Source of the DNA: Paenibacillus contaminans
GTDB lineage: Bacteria; Bacillota; Bacilli; Paenibacillales; NBRC-103111
Assembly: GCF_003285015.1 (NCBI RefSeq)
Contig: NZ_QMFB01000022.1
Coordinates: 62,001-126,000, forward strand
Direction of reading: 5' to 3'
DNA length: 64,000 nt
A program made the position numbers and the translations under genes. Shown here in pieces: positions 55,508 through 64,000 of this stretch (positions are counted from its first letter, which is position 1; the number at the start of each line of letters is the position of its first letter). Below the pieces are notes generated by a model. It did not search any database. It was given only the letters and a program-made list of their open reading frames with translations, and was not told where the DNA came from.

Positions 55508-57109
55508 TTATTTCAAGTTGCTTTTATTTTTGTCATACCATTCCTGCGCCAGCTTCTCCACATTGTCCCCGCCGAGCCGCTTCCATTCCTTCCGCAGCTC
55601 GTTCATTCCCTCCTCGGGCGACATCGACTTGCCTCCCGTAATCACCTTCGCTTCGATCTGCTGAGCAATCGGGTTGAAGGTTGCGATCAGTTGAGTCAGC
55701 TCTGGGAAATCCGGGCTGAACGGAATATCTCTGCGGTATTTGTTTTTGAGCGCCAGCTCCAAGGATGTCCCTCTTAGTTTGGCGTAGGTTTGGGAAATCT
55801 CGTCCTTGGCCGCCATCGCAGGGAACTGCTCCGGTTTTAGAACCGAATCCATGACGATCGGGTATTCCAAAGCGTACGCGAGCTCCTTTTTGATCTTTTC
55901 CTGATCAGTCTTTTGTCTGACGCCGTCAACCATCTTAAAGTGAACATTCTCCTCGCCGTATTTGAGCGTTACCCAGCCGTCCTTCAGCATCCAGTCGATA
56001 AACTGGATCGCAGACTTGATCTGCTCTTCCTTCATCTTGCTGTTGAAGGCGGTAAAGATGCTAGGCGGCGCTTCCTGGTACAAACCGCTTTTGCCGTACT
56101 TGGAGCTGACCGATTCCAGCGGCACCATTTGCGCTTTCGGATCGTTCTTGACCAGTTCGCGGTATTGCGCCTCTATATCCCAGTTACCTAAATAAATGCC
56201 CGCCTTGCCGGTCGTCAACAGCTGTGTGGACCGCTGGAAATTCGTATCCGTAATATATTCCTTATCGATGAGTCCTTCGTCAAAGAGCTGCTTCTGGAAT
56301 GCCAGAGAATCCGCGTACCTATCGAGCGTTCTGCCAAATTTCAGCTTGCCGTCCTCCACGTACCATTGGTTTTCGCTAGTGAAAAACAGGGAGCGGTAAA
56401 TGCTGCTGGAAGCGTTGCTTAACGCGATCGGCACGGTATCCGGCTTGCCGTTGCCGTCCGGATCCGCGTCCTTGAATTTGCGGGCAACCTCTATTAATTC
56501 CTCCACCGTAGTCGGCGCCTTAAGGCCCAGCTTATCCAGCCAGTCCTGGCGAATCCACATGCCGTGGTTCGCGACCGTTTCGCGTGCAAACGAGATTGCG
56601 TACACTTGACCGTTAAAGTTCAAGTAGGGCTTCAGCTCGGGATGCTTCTCCAGATACGCTTTGTACGTCGTACTGTATTTCTCGATATAATCGCCGATCG
56701 GTTGAATCGCGCCCTGATTGGCCAACTGACTGATGTAATTCCGGTCATATTCCCAGATCAGATCCGGCGCCTCGCCGGATGCGATAAGGGCGTTTAGCTT
56801 CGGCTGCGCCTGGTTACGGGTAACGGGAACCCATTTGACGTTGACCGGCGCCTTCTCGTTAATCCATTTCGTCCACCGGTTGCTCTCATAGGTCCCTTCA
56901 TCCGTCGCTACCGTGCCGCGGTCGAACATCGAGACGCTGATCTCCTTCTTCGGCCCGGCGCTTGCGCTTGGGCTTGCCGCTCCGGAGGAAGCGCCGGGGG
57001 AGCCGCTTGGCTGCTCCTTGGAAGAACCGCCGTCTCCGCATGCGGCAAGCATCGTCATCGCCATCGTGGCGGCGAGCACCGCTTTTCCTGCGTGTTTCAT
57101 TTTGTTCAT
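55508..57109 (-). CDS. Carbohydrate ABC transporter solute-binding lipoprotein, LplA-like
   Basis: A 533-residue solute-binding lipoprotein. The signal peptide ends in LAAC (Cys25), followed by a long Ser/Gly/Ala tether. The mature fold includes the ADEMF-like features of large LplA-type proteins: LNALIASGEAPDLIWEYD, a calcium-like DADPDGNGKPDTVP loop (about residues 207-220), and the C-terminal GMNELRKEWKRLGGD. It binds an oligosaccharide outside the cell for the YtcP/LplB-type permeases upstream. The length (above 500) is typical for transporters of large pectin or hemicellulose fragments. Confidence 0.93.
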   Translation of the reverse strand: MNKMKHAGKAVLAATMAMTMLAACGDGGSSKEQPSGSPGASSGAASPSASAGPKKEISVSMFDRGTVATDEGTYESNRWTKWINEKAPVNVKWVPVTRNQAQPKLNALIASGEAPDLIWEYDRNYISQLANQGAIQPIGDYIEKYSTTYKAYLEKHPELKPYLNFNGQVYAISFARETVANHGMWIRQDWLDKLGLKAPTTVEELIEVARKFKDADPDGNGKPDTVPIALSNASSSIYRSLFFTSENQWYVEDGKLKFGRTLDRYADSLAFQKQLFDEGLIDKEYITDTNFQRSTQLLTTGKAGIYLGNWDIEAQYRELVKNDPKAQMVPLESVSSKYGKSGLYQEAPPSIFTAFNSKMKEEQIKSAIQFIDWMLKDGWVTLKYGEENVHFKMVDGVRQKTDQEKIKKELAYALEYPIVMDSVLKPEQFPAMAAKDEISQTYAKLRGTSLELALKNKYRRDIPFSPDFPELTQLIATFNPIAQQIEAKVITGGKSMSPEEGMNELRKEWKRLGGDNVEKLAQEWYDKNKSNLK

Positions 57110-57247
57110 CGTTTCATCCCCTTAATCGATTGTTGGTTCATGCCGGGAAGAATTGCCGCCATGCTGTCTGCTCTTGTCTTCTGCCGCCCCGCTCCTCATT
57201 CCCGAACTTCTCTATATCAAGAGCCGAAGCCCTGTGATATCCGGCTT

Positions 57248-58177
57248 TCAGCCCTTGACGGAGCCGATCAGTACGCCTTTGACGAAATATTTCTGGAGAA
57301 ACGGATAGACGCAGAGGATCGGCGTGACTGCAATGACGACGGCAGCCGCTTTGATACCCTCCGGAGTCAAAAGGATTTGCTCCTCCGCATTGTTAAGCAG
57401 GTTGTCATCCACCTTGCTGACCATCTGATACAGCTTTACCATTAGAGTCAGCTTGCTCGATTGGGTAATATAGAGCATGACGTTGAAGTAGCTGTTCCAC
57501 CAGCCGACGGCGTAAAATAAAGACAGCGCGGCCAATATCGGCTTGCATAAAGGCATGTAAATTTGCAGCAAAATCCGCCAATCGCCCGCCCCGTCGATCG
57601 ACGCGGACTCTTCGATCTCTTCGGGCAGCCCTTCCATGAATGTTTTCATAACAAACATGTTATACGTGCTGATCAATCCGGGCAGCCAGACCGCCCAATA
57701 GGAGTTCATCAGTCCGAGCGTCTTCATCAAAATAAAGTTCGGAATCATGCCGGCGACGAACAGCATCGTAATCGTGATGAACACGAGCAGCCCGCTTCGG
57801 CCGTACAGTCTTCTTCTGGACAAAGGATACGCCGCCAAAATCGTCATGACCATATTCAGCAGCGTCCCGACGACCGTAACGAGGACGGTGTTGGTCATCG
57901 CCTTGAACAGCTGCCCGTCGTCGAATAGCCGCTCGTAGGCGACGGTATTGAATTCGACGGGCCATAAGAAAACCTCGCCCGACGTAATCGCCCTTGTGCT
58001 GCTCAGCGATGCCGAAATCTCGTACCAGAAAGGAAACAACGTCAGCAGCGACATGAAGGCAAGAATAATGTAAGCGCTTGCCGACACGATCCGGTGCGAA
58101 GCTTTTTCTCGTGAACGCCCGGTCTTCTTGCCGGCATTCGGCAGTATCGTATGGGAATTTCGATTCGTCTTATTCAT
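57248..58177 (-). CDS. Carbohydrate ABC transporter permease, LplC/YtcP type
   Basis: A 309-residue permease, six predicted helices after a basic cytosolic tail of 25 residues. The N-terminal ALIL...LFPFWYEISASLSS and the EAA loop EGLPEEIEESASIDGAG are characteristic. It ends GVLIGSVKG, the usual C-terminus. It lies three base pairs after the partner permease gene and 138 bp before the binding-protein gene, and forms the translocation pore together with the partner. No ATPase gene is present, as in most such clusters. Confidence 0.94.
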   Translation of the reverse strand: MNKTNRNSHTILPNAGKKTGRSREKASHRIVSASAYIILAFMSLLTLFPFWYEISASLSSTRAITSGEVFLWPVEFNTVAYERLFDDGQLFKAMTNTVLVTVVGTLLNMVMTILAAYPLSRRRLYGRSGLLVFITITMLFVAGMIPNFILMKTLGLMNSYWAVWLPGLISTYNMFVMKTFMEGLPEEIEESASIDGAGDWRILLQIYMPLCKPILAALSLFYAVGWWNSYFNVMLYITQSSKLTLMVKLYQMVSKVDDNLLNNAEEQILLTPEGIKAAAVVIAVTPILCVYPFLQKYFVKGVLIGSVKG

Positions 58178-58180
58178 CGC

Positions 58181-59173
58181 CTACCACAGCCCCCGTTCCC
58201 CGGATACTCGGATGAGCCGGTTGACGCCAAGGACGAGAATCAAGCCGATCACCGACTGGAACAAGCCAATCGCCGTCGTATAGCTGTAGCTCATGTTTTG
58301 CAGCCCTACCCGATAAACGTACGTGCTGATGACGTCGGCTACATCCAGAACGGAATTGTTCTGAAGGACGAGCGTCTGCTCGAGTCCCACGTCCATCATT
58401 TGCCCCATTCTCAGAATGAGAAGGATCGCGATCGTCCCCCGGATGCCGGGCAGCGTGATGTGCCAAATTTGCCGCAGCTTGCCGGCGCCGTCAATTTTCG
58501 CCGCTTCGTAAAGCTGCGGATCGATCGAGGCCATAGCGGCGAGGTACAAGATCGTGCCCCAGCCCGCTTCCCGCCAAATACCCGAAATCGTATAAGCGAT
58601 CGGCCACCAGAACGAATCGGCCATGAAGTATACGGCTTCTCCGCCCGTCAGCTTTTTCAGGACCAGATTGACGACTCCCGTACTAGGCGACAGCGCCGCG
58701 ACGACGATGCTGCCGAGCACCGCCCAGGACATGAAATGCGGGATGTACAGCATATTTTGCACGATGCGCTTGTACCAGTTTCTGCGTACCTCATTTAAAA
58801 GAAGCGCCAGAACGATCGGCACGGGAAACCCGAAGACGAGACTGTACACGTTCAGAACCAATGTATTTCTTAAAATTCTCCAAAAATCCGGGCTGGCGAA
58901 AATCATCCGAAAATGCTTAAGGCCAACCCACTCGCTGCCGAAAACGCCGTCTGCAAACCTATAGTTTTTAAATGCAATGATTTCTCCGGCGACCGGAACG
59001 TATTTGAATAGAAAATAAAAACAAACGACGGGCAAAAGCATCAAGTATAAATGTTTATCCCGCGCCATTCTTCTCCAGGCCTTCCGCCTGGCTGTTCGTG
59101 GTCCTGCCGTTTGCGTCCCGGTCCGCCATTCCGTCTGACCCATCGCTTCCGTAGCCGGGATTCTTCCCTTCAT
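58181..59173 (-). CDS. Carbohydrate ABC transporter permease, LplB type
   Basis: A 330-residue permease with six helices. Opening segment MARDKHLYLMLLPVVCFYFLFKYVPVAGEIIAFKNY is the LplB hallmark (about residues 37-72). The EAA loop reads YEAAKIDGAGKLRQIWHITLPGI. The start at 59173 has GTGAGG four bases upstream; a start near 59140 is also possible. It is the first gene of the importer operon (permease, permease, binding protein, toroid enzyme, giant enzymes), and faces a regulator gene upstream on the same strand. Confidence 0.93.
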   Translation of the reverse strand: MKGRIPATEAMGQTEWRTGTQTAGPRTARRKAWRRMARDKHLYLMLLPVVCFYFLFKYVPVAGEIIAFKNYRFADGVFGSEWVGLKHFRMIFASPDFWRILRNTLVLNVYSLVFGFPVPIVLALLLNEVRRNWYKRIVQNMLYIPHFMSWAVLGSIVVAALSPSTGVVNLVLKKLTGGEAVYFMADSFWWPIAYTISGIWREAGWGTILYLAAMASIDPQLYEAAKIDGAGKLRQIWHITLPGIRGTIAILLILRMGQMMDVGLEQTLVLQNNSVLDVADVISTYVYRVGLQNMSYSYTTAIGLFQSVIGLILVLGVNRLIRVSGERGLW

Positions 59174-59353
59174 AACGCCTCACCCTTCCGTAGCCCGCCA
59201 TGCCAAGCTTGTCGTGCGGTACGATTTTGATTGTATGGAAAGGAGGAGGCAGTACGAAAGAGACGCGTTATATGCTAGGTGTCTTTTCTTGCAAAACGGC
59301 AGGTTACATTTCTTATGGTAGGTGAACTTATTTGTTATAAAAGGCCGAAGCGC

Positions 59354-61660
59354 CTACTCCGGCGCGGCTTTTGAGGCGAGCACCCAATCCCGGTATTCGG
59401 TTGGCGTCATGCCCGTATACTTCTTGAACGCCCTCAGGAAGCTTCGCGTATTCGTATAGCCGACCCCTTCCGCGATGTCGTTGATCTTCCGGTTCTTGTC
59501 GGCGAGCAGCTCTTTGGAGGCATTGATGCGGATTTCGATCAGGTAGTCGATGAAGTTTTTCTCCGTGTGCTCTTTGAAAAGCTTGCTGATATAAGTCGGG
59601 CTCAGCTCGAAGTTGTCGGCTAGCCGGTCGAGCGAAAAATCGCTCTCCGCATAATGCTCTTCGATATAGGCGAGCATTTTCTCGATCGCTTTGTTGCTGC
59701 CCCGCTGCATGCGCTTGTCCTCGACCTTCTTCGCCATTTGCCCGAGTACGTCCAGCACGATCCGTTCGGCCTCCTGCCAGTTGTTGCAGCGGTTTATTTT
59801 TTCGTGGAGGTTGCCCATGCCCGCAAGCGTTTCCTCCGTATCGATGCCCGTAGCCGCAACCGCCTGCAGCGATTTCATGACCAGCTCGTAGGATAGCTGC
59901 CGGATCAATTCGGGCGGCAAGCCGCCTCCGACCGCCTCCTGGAATAAAAGCGACACATAGTCGTTCAGCTTGCCGTGCTCCGTCTGCCGCAAAGCGTCCA
60001 CGATCCGGTCCGTCATCTTGATGATGCGGTAGTAGTCCTGATTGTCGGTGCCGATCAAATCTTCTACGGAAATGACGGAATGGCTGCCGATCACCATCCG
60101 GTACTCGAGCGCCCGCTGCGATTCGTCGTACGATTTGGGGATGTCCTTCATGTCTCTGTAGCATCTGCCGACGCCTGCCGTAACCAGCAAACCGAACTGA
60201 CGCTTCATAATGTCCAAAATATGCTCAAGAATCGCAAGCGCGCGAAGATGGTTTTGCTCCTCATCGCCCTCCGCAAAGCTGAAAATGATCGCTGCGGAGC
60301 CCGAGCCCAAATCGACGGCGACGCCCGCGTTCTCCATATTGATCACTTCCTCCGCTACATTGCACAACGCATAAGCGTAAAGCGTCTCGTCCTTGGGACT
60401 GATGCCGTCCTCCCTGGCGAACTCCGCCGTGCAAACGACGAACATTTCCGGGTAAAAACGGACGCCGGTAAATTCCAGCTGCCTGCTTACCGCCGCATAA
60501 TCCGTCCGGTAGCCCGTCAGCATATCCATGACGATCCGCCACTTGAGTACGGGCTTCGAATCGCGGACATGCTTCTCCAGCAGCTCGCGGTCCGTAAACA
60601 TTTGATCGAACACCGTCTCCAAATAGCCGAGACCGCCGGCCTGTCCCGGCTGTGCCGGCCGGAACGCGCCCGACATTTTGCCTGCCAGCCTGTCGAGCGG
60701 CTTGAAGGTTCGCCGATTGACGTAGAACAAAACGGACAGCGCCAGCACGACCATAACGCCGGCAATCGCGAGCATCAGGTTGCGCACCGATTCCAGCGGC
60801 TGGTACAGCTGGGTTTGCGGGATGACGCTGACGATCCGCCAGCCCGTATAGTCGGACGTCGTATAAAAGACGGACAGCTTGGCCCCATCCGTTTTTGCCG
60901 TAAAGTGCCCGCTTCCTTCGGAGCCCAATATCCGTTTGATGTAGGGAACGTCGTTCAGGCTTTTATATAATTGGGATTTGTCGTCATGCGTGACGATGCT
61001 CCCTTTATCGTCGATGATAAATGTATGCCCGCTTTGCCGGCCGCCCTCGTAAACGTCATTAATCATGCTGTACAGTACGTCTTCTCCAATGTTGACGGCG
61101 ACAAGCCCCTTCCGGTAACCGGGGCTGCTGATCAGCGGATAAGGGCGGATAAGCGTGACGGCATCCTGTTCGTTGGCCCCGTCCCAAACCTTGTGGGTCG
61201 TAATCCATTTGGAGTATCCGTCCATGTCGATATAGTCCGCAAGCCAATTTTCCTGCGATTCATTCCGCTGGAGGAACGTTTTATCGGTCATGACGTCGCC
61301 GCTCACATGCGAATAAACGAAGACGGAAGAAAATTGCTCGTTGGCGTGCACAATCGTTTTGATTTTGTTCGATAACCCGAAGAAATTCGCGTATTTTTGC
61401 GAGGGGTCGTCATAGCTGTCATACATGAAGTAGACGTACTCCAGCTCCTGCGACAGGTTGAGCAAATCTCTCTCCGTCGTGCGGAACACGATTTCCATTT
61501 TATCGTCGATCTGCTTGAGGAGCGCGATGTGGGTGTTTTTCAAATCCTGCTCCAGACGGCCTACCGTTCCGAAATAAGACAAACCGAAGGTTAGAAAAAT
61601 GATGGCGATGAAGATCGATCCGTAAATGACCATGACCTTTCCGGAAATGCTAAACCGCAT
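59354..61660 (-). CDS. Membrane-bound AraC-type regulator with extracytoplasmic sensor
   Basis: A 768-residue one-component regulator. Helix 1 (about 9-31) and helix 2 (about 292-314) bracket a dCache-like sensor of about 260 residues. The cytosolic part has no REC or kinase domain. A degenerate GGDEF-like region (about 400-530, with VTAGVGRCYRDM) leads into a C-terminal AraC/XylS double helix-turn-helix (about 665-762: DRLADNFELSPTYISKLFKEHTEKNF and DIAEGVGYTNTRSFLRAFKKYTGMTPTEYR). It is the typical neighbour of LplABC-type loci, and should turn on the importer and the glycosidases after sensing sugar outside. It is transcribed independently of the transporter operon. Confidence 0.92.
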   Translation of the reverse strand: MRFSISGKVMVIYGSIFIAIIFLTFGLSYFGTVGRLEQDLKNTHIALLKQIDDKMEIVFRTTERDLLNLSQELEYVYFMYDSYDDPSQKYANFFGLSNKIKTIVHANEQFSSVFVYSHVSGDVMTDKTFLQRNESQENWLADYIDMDGYSKWITTHKVWDGANEQDAVTLIRPYPLISSPGYRKGLVAVNIGEDVLYSMINDVYEGGRQSGHTFIIDDKGSIVTHDDKSQLYKSLNDVPYIKRILGSEGSGHFTAKTDGAKLSVFYTTSDYTGWRIVSVIPQTQLYQPLESVRNLMLAIAGVMVVLALSVLFYVNRRTFKPLDRLAGKMSGAFRPAQPGQAGGLGYLETVFDQMFTDRELLEKHVRDSKPVLKWRIVMDMLTGYRTDYAAVSRQLEFTGVRFYPEMFVVCTAEFAREDGISPKDETLYAYALCNVAEEVINMENAGVAVDLGSGSAAIIFSFAEGDEEQNHLRALAILEHILDIMKRQFGLLVTAGVGRCYRDMKDIPKSYDESQRALEYRMVIGSHSVISVEDLIGTDNQDYYRIIKMTDRIVDALRQTEHGKLNDYVSLLFQEAVGGGLPPELIRQLSYELVMKSLQAVAATGIDTEETLAGMGNLHEKINRCNNWQEAERIVLDVLGQMAKKVEDKRMQRGSNKAIEKMLAYIEEHYAESDFSLDRLADNFELSPTYISKLFKEHTEKNFIDYLIEIRINASKELLADKNRKINDIAEGVGYTNTRSFLRAFKKYTGMTPTEYRDWVLASKAAPE

Positions 61661-61756
61661 GGAATCCCCCCTGCTAACGCTGATCGTATCGAGAATTTCA
61701 CTATATCATTCTATGGAGGCATGAAAATACTAATATTTGCAAAATGAGGCTATACC

Positions 61757-61820
61757 AAAAAATCCCCTCTTGTCGGCAAACTCCATCTTTTGGGGACAGA
61801 ATTGGCAGACAAGAAGGGAA
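61757..61820 (-). terminator. Terminator displaced from its gene by an insertion
   Basis: TCTTGTC (61768-61774) pairs with GACAAGA (61808-61814), with a flanking TCCC/GGGA pair, followed on the minus strand by TTTTTT. It fits as the original terminator of the minus-strand gene that ends at 63857, now 2 kb away. Confidence 0.6.
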
Positions 61821-61835
61821 ACGCGCGATGAACCT

Positions 61836-61866
61836 CCCCTACTTACGCTTCGCTTAGAAGTAGGGG
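61836..61866. other. IS right-end hairpin
   Basis: Perfect nine-base arms CCCCTACTT and AAGTAGGGG with a 13-base loop, as expected for the subterminal hairpin recognised by Y1 transposases. The minus strand from here to the tnpB stop would include the omega-RNA region. Confidence 0.6.
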
Positions 61867-62050
61867 TTTCTTACCAGCCATACCGTTATCCTCTGCAAGC
61901 AAATAGGTTGGCTACTTGCTTTCGCTTTACGCGGAAATCTAACGGCATGGTTCCGTAAGCAACACTTTTGCAAGTGGGTGGGTACTCACCTTCTACTACT
62001 TCTCGCTCGACTACGCGATACGTAGATACTTGATCGTTTGCGTTTTGCCC
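61867..62050 (-). ncRNA. Candidate omega-RNA of the IS605-type element
   Basis: In IS605-type elements the guide RNA of TnpB is transcribed from the 3' end of tnpB into the right end. This 184-base stretch covers the last tnpB codons and the structured tail before the end hairpin. Position only; no boundary can be read from one copy. Confidence 0.3.
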
Positions 62051-63173
62051 AAATACCGGATTTCTCCATGCAGATACTTAGACAATATGCCTTTGCTCCC
62101 GTGTACATCCCGATGTTCCCGATAGCCGCAGGAACAGCTGTAGATTCTTGCAGAAGACTTCTTCCTTCTGCCGCAATAAGGACATTGTTGACTCGTATAG
62201 CTCTCGTCAATCGCTTTGATGCTTGTTCCGTGTTCTTCAAGCTTATAGGCCAGCTGCTTCCGGATTTTTCCGAAACTCCAGTTAGACAGCTTTTGACTCA
62301 CGATCTTTCGCTTCGTCTTTTTCGTATGGCGCTGCACGCCTTCCACTTCGCCGATCACCACTTCTTTGACATCGCTTTCCACGCACCACTGCACGAATTG
62401 CTTTGTCGTTTTGTGGATCACATCCTGCAATTGACGCTCGCTTTTGCCGAGGATGTATGTTTTCGCTCGTTTGTATTTCTTCCATTGCCGGCTGCCCTTC
62501 TTGCATTTGCTCATCAGCTTCTGGAGCTCGGCCAGTTTCTTGTTCCGGAGCCGATGGATGCTTCTTGCTTTCCTTCCCGTAATCACGATCGACTGGTTTG
62601 CGGTCGTCGTTGCCGCAATCGAATGGATTTCGCCCAGATCCACGCCTGCAACTTCGCGGCCCTCGTTAACCGCAGCCGCTTTCCCGTCGTCATAACTCAT
62701 GGACACCATCAGTTTTCGGTTAAATACCAGTTCAATTTCTTTGATCGCGGCATACGGGGAACGAGGATCGTAATCGGCTGCTGCCGCTTGCCGTTCTGGA
62801 TCCCTAGACTCAAGGTTATCTCATTACCCTCTATTTTGAACGATTGGTCTACCCATTTGGTGTTGAAGTGCTTCTTGTTTTTGTAGGGGTATTTGGGATT
62901 CATCCCTTGGTTTTTCGCTTGTTTGGCACTATCTCTGGCAAACAGATATTTGTGGCAAACCGCCTGTACGGACTGGGAGTGCAAAGGGAATTGTTTCTTC
63001 AATGCCGCTTGAAGTGCCGTCTTTCCGATCCATTTCCCATTGTGCTGCAGAGAATAGTTTTTGGCGACGATCAGACACTGGTTCCAAATTTCCGCCGAAA
63101 TCCGGTTGCATGCAAACAGCCGATCCAGATCGACTTTTGAAGCTTGAAACGCAGTTTTGATACATCGGATCAA
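62011..63173 (-). pseudogene. tnpB: tnpB (RNA-guided nuclease), frameshifted
   Basis: Two frames, 62709-63173 (N-terminal 154 residues) and 62011-62709 (C-terminal 232 residues), together make a full OrfB/TnpB protein. The C-terminal part has all RuvC acidic residues, GVDLGE, IGEVEG and RDVHGSKG, and a zinc ribbon CPYCG..CSCGY. The break lies at a run of four G at 62756-62759 (C on the minus strand). One added base would restore a continuous reading through the [14 protein letters not shown] segment and on into the downstream frame. The N-terminus overlaps the tnpA stop by four bases, as in intact IS605 elements. Confidence 0.85.
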
Positions 63174-63280
63174 GCTCTATCCTCCTCCTTCCCTTGATTT
63201 TCGATGTATGGTTTCAACACTTCCAAAGGCGCGCCGCCCACCGTGATCAGGAAGTACTTTTGTGACCCGAAGCTTTTGTT
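63170..63280 (-). pseudogene. tnpA C-terminal remnant (Y1 transposase)
   Basis: GSQKYFLITVGGAPLEVLK followed by YIENQGK matches the C-terminal catalytic-tyrosine region of IS200-type TnpA. The HUH-containing N-terminus is missing, replaced by sequence from another tnpB. Not functional. Confidence 0.7.
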
Positions 63281-63720
63281 TGTACCCGTTGGAGCCACCC
63301 TCTCTTCTTTGGGAGAGCACCCGCTGTTCGTTCTCAATCGAATCTCCATTTTGCGCGGGTACATCGGGATAGTCCGCAGAATTGGTCGTGTAGCTCTGCA
63401 CCGGATTTTTTCGGCTCTTGAACTTCCGGTACCCGATACGCTTATCCTGGAAAAAATGCCGTAAGGCCGGCTTCAGATTCAACTCCGCAATGCATAAGGC
63501 AAGGCTGTCTACTTCGCAAAGATAGGGGATTCCGTCTTGAACGCTGCCGGTGACTTTTGCCGCTTCGGTCGTTCAACATCCGTTTGATCCCATTCGGACT
63601 TGGTCTTGCATTCCGCCAACATCTGATTGTAGAGAAACCGGACGCAGCCAACTGTTTGACGAATCATCGTCTCTTGCTCTCGGATGTAGGATAGATGCGG
63701 AAACGATAAGCCTTATTCAA
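63281..63720 (-). pseudogene. N-terminal fragment of a second tnpB
   Basis: A TTG start at 63720 behind GGGGGTG begins KAYRFRIYPTSE; in a second frame MIRQTVGCVRFLYNQMLAEC continues, and in a third LRHFFQDKRIGYRKFKSRK and NPVQSYTT appear. These are consecutive TnpB N-terminal blocks separated by at least two frameshifts. The fragment is truncated where it joins the tnpA remnant. Confidence 0.7.
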
Positions 63721-63856
63721 GCACTCACCCCCATAAGCAGATTATACCACAAAAAAGGGAATGCACGTTCCTGTTTTTGCAAGAAAAACAAATCGAAATG
63801 CACAGATTCATCCCCCACCTACACGCTCACTACGTGAGTATGTCTCGGCTCTTAAG

Positions 63857-64000
63857 TTAAACCAGACTCGTCATACCGCCGCCCTTGGCTTCTATGATGG
63901 CCCCGCCGGCTTCGAGCCAGATCGAAGCATAAGAAGGATTGTAAACGAAATCCATCGCAGCCGAAAACTGAAGGCGCTTAAAGCCTTTCAAATATTCCAC
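63857..64000 (-). CDS. 3' end of a gene cut by the window edge
   Basis: An open frame of 47 codons runs from the window edge to a stop at 63857, ending in IWLEAGGAIIEAKGGGMTSLV. It is too short to assign. The codon use and the continuous frame support it being real. Its start lies outside the window. The IS element begins within ten bases of its stop. Confidence 0.55.
   Translation of the reverse strand: MEYLKGFKRLQFSAAMDFVYNPSYASIWLEAGGAIIEAKGGGMTSLV

Larger units (their letters stand above)
61825..63850 (-). mobile_element. Decayed composite IS200/IS605-family element
   Basis: It contains a frameshifted full-length tnpB, a tnpA C-terminal remnant, and the N-terminal part of a second tnpB, all on the minus strand. 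The 61836-61866 hairpin (CCCCTACTT/AAGTAGGGG) marks one end; a CTCAC/GTGAG hairpin near 63820-63832 lies at the other. Boundaries are approximate. Confidence 0.75.

Overview
The window looks like a chromosomal segment of a soil or plant-associated Paenibacillus/Cohnella-type member of the Bacillota. The evidence is a moderately high GC content, strong AGGAGG-type ribosome binding sites with frequent GTG and TTG starts, lipoprotein solute-binding proteins paired with MsmX-dependent-type permeases that lack their own ATPase, YesN/YesM-type two-component systems, very large multidomain secreted glycosidases, and many dispersed intergenic repeats. No rRNA, tRNA or CRISPR array was seen.

Layout. 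0-3 kb (minus strand): a two-helix membrane protein, a PadR repressor coupled to a DUF2269 membrane protein, and a CzcD-type metal exporter with an ArsR/SmtB-style operator. 3.2-8.6 kb (plus): a three-gene exopolysaccharide operon (GT2-GtrA, a BcsA-like processive synthase with PilZ, and a polytopic GT-C-like protein). 8.8-20 kb: a carbohydrate locus with two permeases, a binding protein, a formylglycine-type sulfatase and a GHL6-type glycoside hydrolase, divergent from a YesN/YesM pair; it probably handles a sulfated glycan. 20-24 kb: asparaginase II, CutC, a TetR regulator and a small membrane protein behind a strongly structured leader.

24.6-28.5 kb (minus): a RiPP-like operon with a 42-residue precursor (found only by choosing the internal ATG with its own ribosome binding site), an HprK-like kinase, a PqqD-like recognition element, a SipW-like S26 peptidase and an ABC exporter. 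It starts from a consensus sigma-A promoter whose spacer holds a perfect palindrome. The lasso cyclase and transglutaminase-like protease expected in a paeninodin-type cluster are absent. This is the best candidate for an undescribed system. 28.9-35.6 kb: leucyl aminopeptidase, then a PmtA-like phospholipid methyltransferase, PAP2 phosphatase, DedA protein, OmpR-type two-component system and S-adenosylhomocysteine hydrolase, which together read as a lipid methylation and remodelling locus.

35.7-41.5 kb: small conserved genes, a 669-residue protein carrying the N-terminal signature of contractile-injection-system cargo, and a 72-bp tandem repeat array. 41.5-61.7 kb (minus): a second carbohydrate locus with two paralogous giant secreted clan GH-A enzymes (1912 and 1839 residues), a probable toroid-fold polysaccharide enzyme, a binding protein, two permeases and a membrane-bound AraC-type regulator. 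Related repeats in inverted orientation flank the giant pair. 61.8-63.85 kb: a decayed composite IS200/IS605 element that separates the gene at the right edge (partial) from its probable terminator.

Starts were moved inward from the longest reading frame where a ribosome binding site or overlap argued for it. Functional calls rest on recognised motifs and family memory, with no database search.
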